From an uncultured bacterium (GTDB lineage: Bacteria > Vulcanimicrobiota > CADAWZ01), in the NCBI GenBank assembly GCA_949288455.1, contig CASEKF010000033.1, positions 1-64,000 of the forward strand: a stretch of 64,000 bases of DNA, in the 5' to 3' direction. Position numbers and translations under genes: made by a program. The notes beneath the pieces were generated by a model. The model had not been told where the DNA came from, did no database searches, and saw nothing but the letters and a program-made list of their open reading frames with translations. This document shows positions 47,101-54,410 of this stretch, piece after piece. Each line of letters begins with the position of its first letter. The first letter of the stretch is position 1.

Positions 47101-48939
47101 AGACTCTCTAAAGAAAACGGGGCGTTTTTTAAAATAATTTACAAAATTTCTTCCGAAATCATTTACGTCGCGTACGTCAATTCCGGATGAAGAATTGTCG
47201 CACAAAGCGGCAAAAACCATTCCGCTTCCTTTTTCAGCGTTTTTGGCATAAAAAGACACGTCTGCCTTTTCTCCGGTATTAAACGTGTCTTTAGCGAGCT
47301 CGGCGTTTAAAAGAGGCTTGTCTATGCCCATTATATATACGGGAAAAACTTTTTGTTCCAATACCCCTTCCAAATCCATTCTTTGGATAATAATTTCGCA
47401 TACGCCTTCAATATCTTCAGGAATGAAAAAATCAAAACTTGTCTCTGGAATTTCAACTTTCGTCATATCTGACTTAACAATTACTCCGTCTTTAGAAAGA
47501 GAAATTAAAACCGGTTCGGCGTCCGAAGACGAATAAATCTTTAAACCGGCGTTGCTTCCGGCCTTCATACAAGAATTTAAAAGACGAACGGAGAAGGAAG
47601 ACACGGAAGTATAAGCGGAAAAATCAAAAGGAATTTTGCGAAACGCTCCGTTCGGCGCAGTTATTTCAAATATAGGCACGGATCCGATTTCCAAAGCCGG
47701 ATCAATTTCGAGCTCAGCTAAACCGGCTTTATCGCTTTTAATCGAAACCTCGCCGTTTTTCAGCCTAACTTTCAGGTTTGCGGAAACTGGAGAGCCATCC
47801 GGAAGACAAGTGAAAACAAATAAACGATTAGGAGTTCCGGGAGTAAGAGAATTGCCTTCGGGAATAAAAGATACGAGAAAAGGCTCGTCCGATATTTTAT
47901 AGGAAGCGGAAGCCTCGGCAAAGGAACTGTCTAGGCGCTTAGCCTTTATATTTAAAGTCAACTCTAAGGAATTTTCCAATAAGAAATCTTTCTCATAAAC
48001 CGAAGGGGAATACTCAAAAACAAATTTTCCCGCAGAATCCGTGACGCCTGAAATTTGTTTTTCAGCTAATATGGAATCTCCCGTTTTTTCGGTTATAAAA
48101 GAAGAAATTTCGGCATTAGGCATCCTCATTCCGTATTGATCTTCCAGCAAAGCGGAAATTCTAGTCGTCTTCCCGGACATAAAATAAGAAGGATTAAGTT
48201 CCGTTTTAATTTTTAAATCGGGGGTCTGAACGGAAGATATTCCGATACTTTTTGAAGCTGAAACTCCTCCGGACGAAACGACTATTTTATAAGTTCCCTG
48301 CCTAAGCATAGAAGCAAGGGGAACTTTATCCATATAACAGCCAAAAGATAAGGTTTTAGAAGCATTAGAATATAAAATTCTTCCATGCTCGTCTAGCAAA
48401 CTTATTGAGATATCCCTCTCTACCATCGACGGAGTTTTAGATATAACGGCGCATATAACGTCGATATCGTCGCCCGGAGAATAGCTCGAACTATTAGTAG
48501 ATATGACTATTCTGTTAGACGATTCAATCTTAAACGTTTTTTTAAAACTTACGTTGCCTAATCTATGATACGCCGAAATATCGCATACGGCTTCTCCCGA
48601 AATATAAGAAGGTATATACGAAGACAAGAGCGCGTAACCGGAAGAATCAGACTTAGCTTCGGCTTTCCCGAATATCAGTCCCGCGGAATCGCGAAAACTA
48701 ACGGTAACTAAAGCCCCGTTAACGGGCGTATTAGTCTCAGCGTCTTTAAGCGCGCATATCAAGGTAAAATCGGAATCAGAATAAGGGGTTTCCGGCGACA
48801 GCATAAATATCTGCAAATTTCCTTTAAAATATCCGGAAAAGGATATCCATAAAGTAACGGCCGCAAAAACGATCAAAAGAATTGCCGCGACTCGTTTAAT
48901 TAAAATATTATTTCGTTCGGACAAAGAAAACAGCTTCAT
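44158..48939 (-). CDS. Membrane-embedded alpha-2-macroglobulin-like protein lacking the thioester motif
   Basis: A 1593-residue protein. After an N-terminal membrane helix (AAILLIVFAAVTLWISF), residues ~40-660 hold several macroglobulin (MG) beta domains (for example the VNGALVTVSF and SPGDDIDVICAV repeats). About six to seven hydrophobic segments follow at ~665-880, unusual for this family. MG-like strands resume, with the bait/A2M core (RPYSIAFNASRTMYKGDRLKCFANIKN), then a helical thioester-type domain at ~1120-1440 with squalene-cyclase-like repeats (WIFNLQKKNGSWEDN), and a terminal beta domain. The CGEQ-type thioester at the start of that domain is absent; the place reads DDDRHNCIYY. It cannot act by covalent trapping as canonical members do. 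GGAG precedes the ATG at 48939. Confidence 0.82.
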   Translation of the reverse strand: MKLFSLSERNNILIKRVAAILLIVFAAVTLWISFSGYFKGNLQIFMLSPETPYSDSDFTLICALKDAETNTPVNGALVTVSFRDSAGLIFGKAEAKSDSSGYALLSSYIPSYISGEAVCDISAYHRLGNVSFKKTFKIESSNRIVISTNSSSYSPGDDIDVICAVISKTPSMVERDISISLLDEHGRILYSNASKTLSFGCYMDKVPLASMLRQGTYKIVVSSGGVSASKSIGISSVQTPDLKIKTELNPSYFMSGKTTRISALLEDQYGMRMPNAEISSFITEKTGDSILAEKQISGVTDSAGKFVFEYSPSVYEKDFLLENSLELTLNIKAKRLDSSFAEASASYKISDEPFLVSFIPEGNSLTPGTPNRLFVFTCLPDGSPVSANLKVRLKNGEVSIKSDKAGLAELEIDPALEIGSVPIFEITAPNGAFRKIPFDFSAYTSVSSFSVRLLNSCMKAGSNAGLKIYSSSDAEPVLISLSKDGVIVKSDMTKVEIPETSFDFFIPEDIEGVCEIIIQRMDLEGVLEQKVFPVYIMGIDKPLLNAELAKDTFNTGEKADVSFYAKNAEKGSGMVFAALCDNSSSGIDVRDVNDFGRNFVNYFKKRPVFFRESMDIGSSEIQSICRIVLSESYSKIPGFYFEDIYKLKSDRSAEAKISYYKRLFSYFFKVCLVVSLLAFFGLLFYALKECFASLFFKKEPDPFDSDDIPGAFIFTFGLPFILFIVFLTALCLMSIKSMDVSEFFTSRYALAVDALAVCLLFVYLMFLAHFLHRRVNKPADRAFINILSFTIVYIFAVTIAGLLVIISSLNLWDIWNYRTLFSSNILISELSVMSFLLLPVLTLVLTYLKLSKPENEKVFRPVFLTGILLAACFIFFISYKGYARFLSSTPFISSLSDPKPQTASLMRTETGNNDFARYEPFSSGEWIDFFNVKLSPSGSAKTSFIAPSASGKFSLMAAAFTGKGVNFSEPVDFEVKRPYSIAFNASRTMYKGDRLKCFANIKNHSNSSEEISVLIKGEGMIKCDSSSPFKIKLMPYETISLPIWVSAEKEGKGRIIASLNCGFYRDSKYENITIPARYALDERSAGGRFSGSVSQRIRFSDEELKTMEGIELSVYPGILSHYISCFDSFADDDRHNCIYYVNMIKISSSILDYLSSSSSEYMKRFKYSLACNVQNVISYGDPDGSFALTHNSKADLWITSSAVEALIMSKKHIFVDPKIIDSSVKWIFNLQKKNGSWEDNVRITSKVLYSLSKSGYSGSPEFKKSLNWLKKNILASKDPYALAYAALTFYKIDEELTGKIAGLINKNALHTHDIVCWNALEGLYSALPGKPENVQATALCLRVLLKSGGYRDVVKRAVDYIMQTRHRTGIWYSSPATADVLETLSLVFDNNLPEGDINVGISVNDALFYATYNKKYNRIVNLNLDKRLLKADNIFKIQIPGEISGSYLFSIKNDEEKVLPSSDLKNLKIYSHTSESEVSLGQTIKYSVSVVNSGDTEIRNLVLEIPYIPGFSPELSFLEDSDIGGYLFDNAKVTIYINKLEPKRRLSKSLYFKSVQEGSLTVPPASVYLLMNSYDRVYAMPKKLKTESLKKGS

Positions 48940-49026
48940 AAAATACGCTCCAAAAATTCGTTTTTTTGCCGGGCGATGGACGCATAATACCAGAAAATCC
49001 AAGGAATCGAAGGCATGTCTCCGCTA

Positions 49027-49698
49027 TTATATGCAATTCGGCGATTCAATTAAAAATTCGCGCAAATCCGGAAAATAAATAACCGGTTCAACTTCGTCCT
49101 CTGAACAGACTATTGTCATAAAGTCGTCGCCGTAAGGCATCCGTTTAAAAAAATAATCTCTGTACTCTAAAGGATAAATAACTTTCAATCGTACAAGATC
49201 AAAAATAATATTTTCCGACATTAGTTTCCAGACGCTTATTCCCTTAGCTTTAGCTAAAGATTCCCTCAAGCACCATGCGGTATAAAAAGATTGGGCTTGA
49301 TCAGGGGAAGACGCGATAAAATCATATTCTCTTCGGCTAAAATAACGAAAAGAAATACGGTTAAAATCTTTTCTTTCTAATTTTTCGCAATCTATTCCTA
49401 CCGGCAAATCTGACACGGCTATAAAACATTTGCCGCCGGAATGACTCATATTAAATTCAACTCCGTCCGTTCCTGGTTTTCCATAAATAGAATAGTTAAA
49501 TTTAACGTTCTGAGGCTCGCAGCCGATATATCTAGAAACTACCGTTCTTAAAAGTCCTCTGCAAATGATAAAACGCTCCCCTGAAGAAGCGTTTTTATAA
49601 TTCAAAGCTCGTTCCGTTTCGTCTGCGGAAAGAAAATGTTTCATCGAGCATAGTAATCTTCCGTCTATAGCAAATTCAAAGCAATCACACCAAGCCAT
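49027..49698 (-). CDS. Sfp-type 4'-phosphopantetheinyl transferase
   Basis: Transfers phosphopantetheine from CoA to the serine of carrier proteins. The 223-residue protein has the Sfp/AcpT motifs: VGIDCEKL (Asp103, Glu105 magnesium ligands) and AWCLRESLAKAKG (Trp142, Glu146, Lys150). The size fits the Sfp branch, which acts on PKS, NRPS or PUFA-synthase carrier proteins, rather than the ~120-residue AcpS. The chosen ATG at 49698 overlaps the oleD end by 14 bases, so translation is coupled. No carrier protein is encoded in the window, so its target lies elsewhere. Confidence 0.92.
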   Translation of the reverse strand: MAWCDCFEFAIDGRLLCSMKHFLSADETERALNYKNASSGERFIICRGLLRTVVSRYIGCEPQNVKFNYSIYGKPGTDGVEFNMSHSGGKCFIAVSDLPVGIDCEKLERKDFNRISFRYFSRREYDFIASSPDQAQSFYTAWCLRESLAKAKGISVWKLMSENIIFDLVRLKVIYPLEYRDYFFKRMPYGDDFMTIVCSEDEVEPVIYFPDLREFLIESPNCI

Positions 49699-50692
49699 GT
49701 TCAAAAGCCCACCTTCTAAGCCTTTCCAAGCCATCGTTGAAAGAGACGCTCGGAACGTATCCGAAATCTCGCGCGGACGCGCTTATATCAAACCAATGAT
49801 CGCATGAAAATTCCTTAACTACAAATCTTGTAAGAAGCGGTTCGTCCTTTCTGCCGCTTATAAAGTAATAAAACTCCAATAAAGAACCGGCGGCATACGC
49901 CAAAGGCTCCGGGATATCTCTTTTAATGGAACTTAAATTAAATTTCTCAAGTATTGAGTTTAAAATCTCGTTAAGAGGCTTAGGAGAACCGTCGGTTATA
50001 AAATAAGCCTTTCCGGCGCATTTTGACCATTCTGAAGACGCCAGTTTCTTAAGCGCGAGAATATGAGCTATAACGGCGTTGTCTATATAAGTTATGTCGA
50101 TTATATTGTTTCCTCCGTTTACCAAGGTCATAGTCCCGGCTTTTGCCCTTGCGATAAGACGAGGTATAAGATGTCTGTCGCCAGGGCCCCATATAAGATG
50201 AGGGCGAAGAGAAATCGTTCGAAAATCGGGAGAAGACGCGCTCAAAACAAGTTTCTCAGCCATAGCCTTCGTCTTAGGATAATGAGAGTAATACTTCTCG
50301 GGATAAGGAGCCGTCTCATCTATTCCTTTTTGATCCTTCATGTCGAAAACCGCGCTGGGAGTCCCGGTATAAACGAAAACTTTAACTCCGCATTTCAAAC
50401 AAACGTCTAGTAAATTCTGAACAGAAACGACGTTGCTTAAATAATAATCTTTATACTCTCCCCAAATTCCAGGCTTAGCGGCGGTATGAATCACGGCTTC
50501 GACGCCGTCTAAACATGTTTCGACATAACTTTTGTCAGACAAATCTCCCATAAAAACTCTATCCGATATCGAAGATAAAGCTTTAGACGGATCTCTTCTA
50601 ACGGCGATAAAAAGCTCATGTCCCTCTTCCTTCAATCGTTTGGCCAAAGCTCCGCCAAGGAAACCGTTAGCTCCGGTTAAAAGCACTTTCAT
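49685..50692 (-). CDS. oleD: OleD-like NAD(P)-dependent 2-alkyl-3-ketoalkanoate reductase
   Basis: A 335-residue extended SDR (3-beta-HSD/epimerase type). GANGFLGGALAKRL is the Rossmann glycine motif; catalytic Tyr138 and Lys142 lie in SHYPKTKAM; the PHLIWGPGDRHLIPRLI segment is family-typical. In the Ole pathway OleD reduces the beta-keto acid formed by OleA to a 2-alkyl-3-hydroxy acid using NADPH. The ATG at 50692 overlaps the oleC stop in ATGA; the earlier ATG at 50707 lacks a better site. The assignment rests on both motifs and the complete oleABCD context. Confidence 0.88.
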   Translation of the reverse strand: MKVLLTGANGFLGGALAKRLKEEGHELFIAVRRDPSKALSSISDRVFMGDLSDKSYVETCLDGVEAVIHTAAKPGIWGEYKDYYLSNVVSVQNLLDVCLKCGVKVFVYTGTPSAVFDMKDQKGIDETAPYPEKYYSHYPKTKAMAEKLVLSASSPDFRTISLRPHLIWGPGDRHLIPRLIARAKAGTMTLVNGGNNIIDITYIDNAVIAHILALKKLASSEWSKCAGKAYFITDGSPKPLNEILNSILEKFNLSSIKRDIPEPLAYAAGSLLEFYYFISGRKDEPLLTRFVVKEFSCDHWFDISASARDFGYVPSVSFNDGLERLRRWAFEHGLV

Positions 50693-52341
50693 TTTCCCAC
50701 CGCCCATACGGCTAATTTTTCTCTAAAGATCTTAGCGTTATGCCTGATGTCGACAGGGAAAGACGGATGAATAAGAAATTTTTCTATATTTTCGGTGTGT
50801 TTAAATTTTTTCGCTAGATCTCTCAAGTCAGATAAAATTTTTTCCTGAGAAGAAGACGCGTCTTTTTCCAACTCTACGCATAAAACCGGTTTTTCATATT
50901 TACCGTCCGGAACGCCGACCAAAGCGGTTCTGTAGACATCCTTATGCGCGTTGAAGACCCCTTCTACGCATATGGTGAACATATCCCCGTTTTCAGTTTT
51001 CACTCTATGAGATTTTCTGCCGCAAAACCAAAATTTGCCTTCTGAATCTCTATAACCGACGTCTCCCATTCTATGATAAAAAGAATCTCCGTCATATATC
51101 TTTGCAAGCTTTGTCGCATGATTATTGTTATAATATTCCCTGGTGACAACCGGCCCCTTAACTACGAATTCTCCGATTTGCCCGTCAGGCAACTCAAGGG
51201 AATCGCTCCATTCTTCTATCGGATCGTCGGAAATTTTTATAACTTTCAAAATTATGCCTTCGTTAGGCTCGCCTATGCAGGCGCCTTTTCCGCATGCCGT
51301 TTTCTGTCCGGCTGTCTCTATAATTTCTCTGCTTCCTATATTACAAACCGGAAGAGCCTCTGTCGCTCCGTAAGGAGTAAAAATATCGACTCCTTCCAGA
51401 AGCGCGTTCTGGAGCCTCTCAAGAGAATCCGGCCTAGCGGGAGCCCCGGCTGAAATGACTCTCTTTAAAGAAGGAAGCATGATATTTTCCGATTCCGCAT
51501 ACCTGCCTAAAAGATTTACTACTGCGGGAGAAGCGAACATATTAGTAGCTCCGAAATCTTCTATAGCCGACACTAACTTCGCAGGGTTAGCTCCGGCTGG
51601 TCGCGTTGGATCCATATCAGGGATAATTGAAGTCATTCCCAAAGCGGGGCCGAATAAAGCGAAAAGAGGAAAAGTAGATAAATCCATTTCGCCGGGCTGA
51701 ATATGATAAACTTTTTTTAAATATTCTACCTGACTGACAAAAATAGAATGCGTATAAACGGCTCCTTTAGGTATCCCGGTGCTGCCGCTGGTAAAAAGTA
51801 TGGCGGCGGCATCTCCGCCGGAAGGAACCGCCATATCGTATCCGTCGGCATTACATCCTAATTTTCTTATATCGGAAAGAGTATATCCTCCCCAAAACCA
51901 CTTTTTGCCTACCGTAATAATATGTTTTAATTTTTTCCCGCCCCATCTAAAAATAATTCTGGCGATCTGAGCGGCGGGAATTCCTACAAAAGCTTCCGGT
52001 TCCGCCTCGTCTAAACATTTTCCCAGACTTTTTATTCCAATTCCGGGATCTATCACTACCGGGACAGCTCCTACCTTAAAAAGCGCGAAAACGATCGCGA
52101 AGAATACGGGAGACGATTTCACCAGTAAAGCCGTTCTGGAGCCTTTAGTCACTCCTACGGACTCAAAACCGTTGGCTATCCTGTCGCTCTCGTCGTTAAG
52201 CTGTCTGTATGTCAAATGAGCATAAGCGGTTCTGCCCATTTCGTCATAACTGCAAGGAGCCGCTACGGCCAGAGCATGAGGACGCTCTATTGCCATAGAC
52301 GTCAGATAAGACGCTATATTAATATTATTTAAATTATTCAT
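50689..52341 (-). CDS. oleC: OleC-like AMP-dependent beta-lactone synthetase
   Basis: A 550-residue member of the acyl-adenylate-forming superfamily. The phosphate-binding loop is LFTSGSTGIPKG (182-193). FTPYGATEALPV is motif A5, and the GDVGYRDSEGKFWFCGRKSH segment contains the ATP-binding aspartate. GIGIKSLGKCLDEAEPEAFVG is characteristic of the OleC clade. OleC adenylates the beta-hydroxy acid and closes it to a cis-beta-lactone, rather than making an acyl-CoA. It follows oleB by 49 bases and overlaps oleD by 4. The start has only a weak ribosome site. Confidence 0.9.
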   Translation of the reverse strand: MNNLNNINIASYLTSMAIERPHALAVAAPCSYDEMGRTAYAHLTYRQLNDESDRIANGFESVGVTKGSRTALLVKSSPVFFAIVFALFKVGAVPVVIDPGIGIKSLGKCLDEAEPEAFVGIPAAQIARIIFRWGGKKLKHIITVGKKWFWGGYTLSDIRKLGCNADGYDMAVPSGGDAAAILFTSGSTGIPKGAVYTHSIFVSQVEYLKKVYHIQPGEMDLSTFPLFALFGPALGMTSIIPDMDPTRPAGANPAKLVSAIEDFGATNMFASPAVVNLLGRYAESENIMLPSLKRVISAGAPARPDSLERLQNALLEGVDIFTPYGATEALPVCNIGSREIIETAGQKTACGKGACIGEPNEGIILKVIKISDDPIEEWSDSLELPDGQIGEFVVKGPVVTREYYNNNHATKLAKIYDGDSFYHRMGDVGYRDSEGKFWFCGRKSHRVKTENGDMFTICVEGVFNAHKDVYRTALVGVPDGKYEKPVLCVELEKDASSSQEKILSDLRDLAKKFKHTENIEKFLIHPSFPVDIRHNAKIFREKLAVWAVGK

Positions 52342-52390
52342 AATACGTTAAAAGAAAACCCCAAGACGCAAAATATTTCAATAATCAAAG

Positions 52391-53278
52391 CTAATGTTTC
52401 AACGGATGTCTTTCCAAAAAGGAAAGAATATCTCCGCCTGCCTCTTCTCCGGCATCTTCAAGAATATAATGGCCGGAATACGGAAAAATCTTTATCTCCG
52501 CATTAGGAAAATCTTTTTCCCACCTTTCAAAAAAATGCTTGTCAAACACAAAATCTTGTCCGGCCCAGCATATTAAAACCGGAAGAGAATTAAAATCCGA
52601 AAGTTTCTTCTCCGTTTCTTTCAATACGTTCCAAGAAACATGTCCCGGCGAAAGAGGAACGTCTAAAATAAAAGCCAAAACGCCATAACGATTTTTCCAA
52701 GAATCATAAGGATACAAATACATATTTTTAACGTCTTCAGACATTTTCTTTTTAACGCAAAAAATATTGGCTCCTTTGGAAAACAGATTCATACCTTGAA
52801 CAAGAAGAGGCCCTAATAAATTATTTTTACACAAAGCTATCATCCAGGGGAAAGGGCGCCCGTCGGGAAGGCCAAAAGCCGCCGAATTAAGGACTACTAT
52901 CCTCTTGACGGTTTCAGGATGCCTAGCGGCGTAAGTCATGCCTACTAAAGCTCCCCAATCATGCATCACAAGAGTTAAATCGTTAATATTAAGACTTTTA
53001 ACAAGGGCGTATATATTTTCGGCCCTATCGGATAAGGCATAAGAATAGCGTTCTTTAGAAGGCTTATCCGAAAGTCCGCTCCCGATATGATCCGGAGCTA
53101 CGCACCTATATTTATGCGAAAGAAGTTTTATTAGGTCTCTATAAAAAAAAGACCACGTAGGATTGCCATGAAGCATTAAAACGACTTCTCCGGCCCCTTC
53201 GTCTATATAATGCATTTTAAGTTTATTAATATCCAAGAAATTACTTTTAAAAGGATACAAGACTTTATTTAAATTCAC
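52391..53278 (-). CDS. oleB: OleB-like beta-lactone decarboxylase (alpha/beta hydrolase)
   Basis: A 295-residue alpha/beta-hydrolase with HGNPTWSFFYRDLI and nucleophile Asp107 in MHDWGALVGM, as in haloalkane dehalogenases; the terminal histidine is in YSGHYILEDAG. OleB is a member of the dehalogenase branch and decarboxylates the beta-lactone to a cis-alkene plus CO2. Without context it could be called a haloalkane dehalogenase; with oleA, oleC and oleD on both sides OleB is far more likely. Start is GTG at 53278, with GGAG upstream, 4 bases after oleA. Confidence 0.9.
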   Translation of the reverse strand: MNLNKVLYPFKSNFLDINKLKMHYIDEGAGEVVLMLHGNPTWSFFYRDLIKLLSHKYRCVAPDHIGSGLSDKPSKERYSYALSDRAENIYALVKSLNINDLTLVMHDWGALVGMTYAARHPETVKRIVVLNSAAFGLPDGRPFPWMIALCKNNLLGPLLVQGMNLFSKGANIFCVKKKMSEDVKNMYLYPYDSWKNRYGVLAFILDVPLSPGHVSWNVLKETEKKLSDFNSLPVLICWAGQDFVFDKHFFERWEKDFPNAEIKIFPYSGHYILEDAGEEAGGDILSFLERHPLKH

Positions 53279-53282
53279 CGAG

Positions 53283-54323
53283 CTACCACTCCAATCCGAG
53301 CATCATACAATTCAGTCCGCTGCCTATGCCCATAAATGCAGTTTTCATATTTTTCTTCAGAAATCCGCGTTCTTCCGCTATAGCCGCAGTTATCGGAAGA
53401 GAAACGGTACCCATGTTTCCTAAGTAAGGATACGTAACGAAATCCCTGTCTACAGACAGACCTAAGGCTTTCAGCACCGCGATCCTATGGGCCAATCCTA
53501 CTTGATGGCAGATAGTTCCGTCTATGTCTTCAATATTCCATCCCGAATTTTTCAAAAACGTTTTCCATGTCAATTTCGCGAGCTCAACCCCATTTTTGAG
53601 AACAGCCGAAGAATCGGTCAGCATAAACATACGTTCCAGCTCTCCGGATACCTTTTCCATTCCCCAAGTACACAGCTTGTTAAATTCAGGAGCGGCGCAA
53701 GAGGCGGAATAAAGAAGTTTTCTATCTTTATTTCCAAAACTTCCGTCGGTAAGTATTAGAGCCGAGCTTCCGCTTCCTCCGGTCAAGACTGCGATTGAAG
53801 CGAGAAATAAACCTATATCGGATCCTTCTGATAATTTTCTTATGGTAACTTCATTTATTTCTCTTGCTGATTCGGCCGATACGACCATTCCGGCTTTTAT
53901 ATGTCCAAGCTCGATATGAGAGGCGATCTCTATAACGGCGTTAATAACTCCAAGACAAGCGTTGCTCAGATCAAAGATCATAGCGTTACGCCCTATCCCA
54001 AGCCTATCGGCGGCCGCTGTGGCGGTAGCGGGTTCGAAATTGTCCCGACAAACTCCGGCGTATATAAGCAGCTCAATATCCTCAGGTCTGACATAGGATT
54101 TAGCGAAAGCTTTTGCTCCGGCTTCAGCCGCGCATTCGGCTAAACTTACGCCCGGTTCCCACCAACGTCTTTCGTAAATGCCCGTCATTTCCTCAAGCTG
54201 TCCTTCGGGTATATGGAGCTTTTCAAAAACATGAGACAGCCGCTCCTCCAGATCCGACGTCATAACGATAGTCGAAGGCAAATGATAGCTTATAGCGTCG
54301 ACAAATACTTTAGAAAATTTCAT
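53283..54323 (-). CDS. oleA: OleA-like thiolase-superfamily acyl-CoA condensing enzyme
   Basis: Catalyses head-to-head, decarboxylation-free Claisen condensation of two acyl-CoAs to a 2-alkyl-3-keto acid. The 346-residue protein has the FabH-like fold, catalytic Cys123 (SNACLG), His273 (CHQVG) and Asn303 (GNMGTVSLP), and Glu97 in the FEPATA motif that distinguishes OleA from FabH and serves as base. It is followed by oleB after 4 bases and preceded by the PfaC-like gene with an 87-base gap. The RBS (GGAAA) is weak. Confidence 0.9.
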   Translation of the reverse strand: MKFSKVFVDAISYHLPSTIVMTSDLEERLSHVFEKLHIPEGQLEEMTGIYERRWWEPGVSLAECAAEAGAKAFAKSYVRPEDIELLIYAGVCRDNFEPATATAAADRLGIGRNAMIFDLSNACLGVINAVIEIASHIELGHIKAGMVVSAESAREINEVTIRKLSEGSDIGLFLASIAVLTGGSGSSALILTDGSFGNKDRKLLYSASCAAPEFNKLCTWGMEKVSGELERMFMLTDSSAVLKNGVELAKLTWKTFLKNSGWNIEDIDGTICHQVGLAHRIAVLKALGLSVDRDFVTYPYLGNMGTVSLPITAAIAEERGFLKKNMKTAFMGIGSGLNCMMLGLEW

Positions 54324-54410
54324 TTTTTTATGTTTCCAAACGATAAATTACTTGAATAATTTTTCCGAGATAAAGTTAAAAACCTTCTTCAAAGAAGCGT
54401 TATTTATTGT

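Noticed and set aside
52391-53278. Haloalkane dehalogenase
   Set aside because: The motifs fit, but OleB belongs to the same branch and the gene sits between oleA and oleC.
53283-54323. FabH (3-oxoacyl-ACP synthase III)
   Set aside because: The FEPATA glutamate and the oleBCD neighbours point to OleA.
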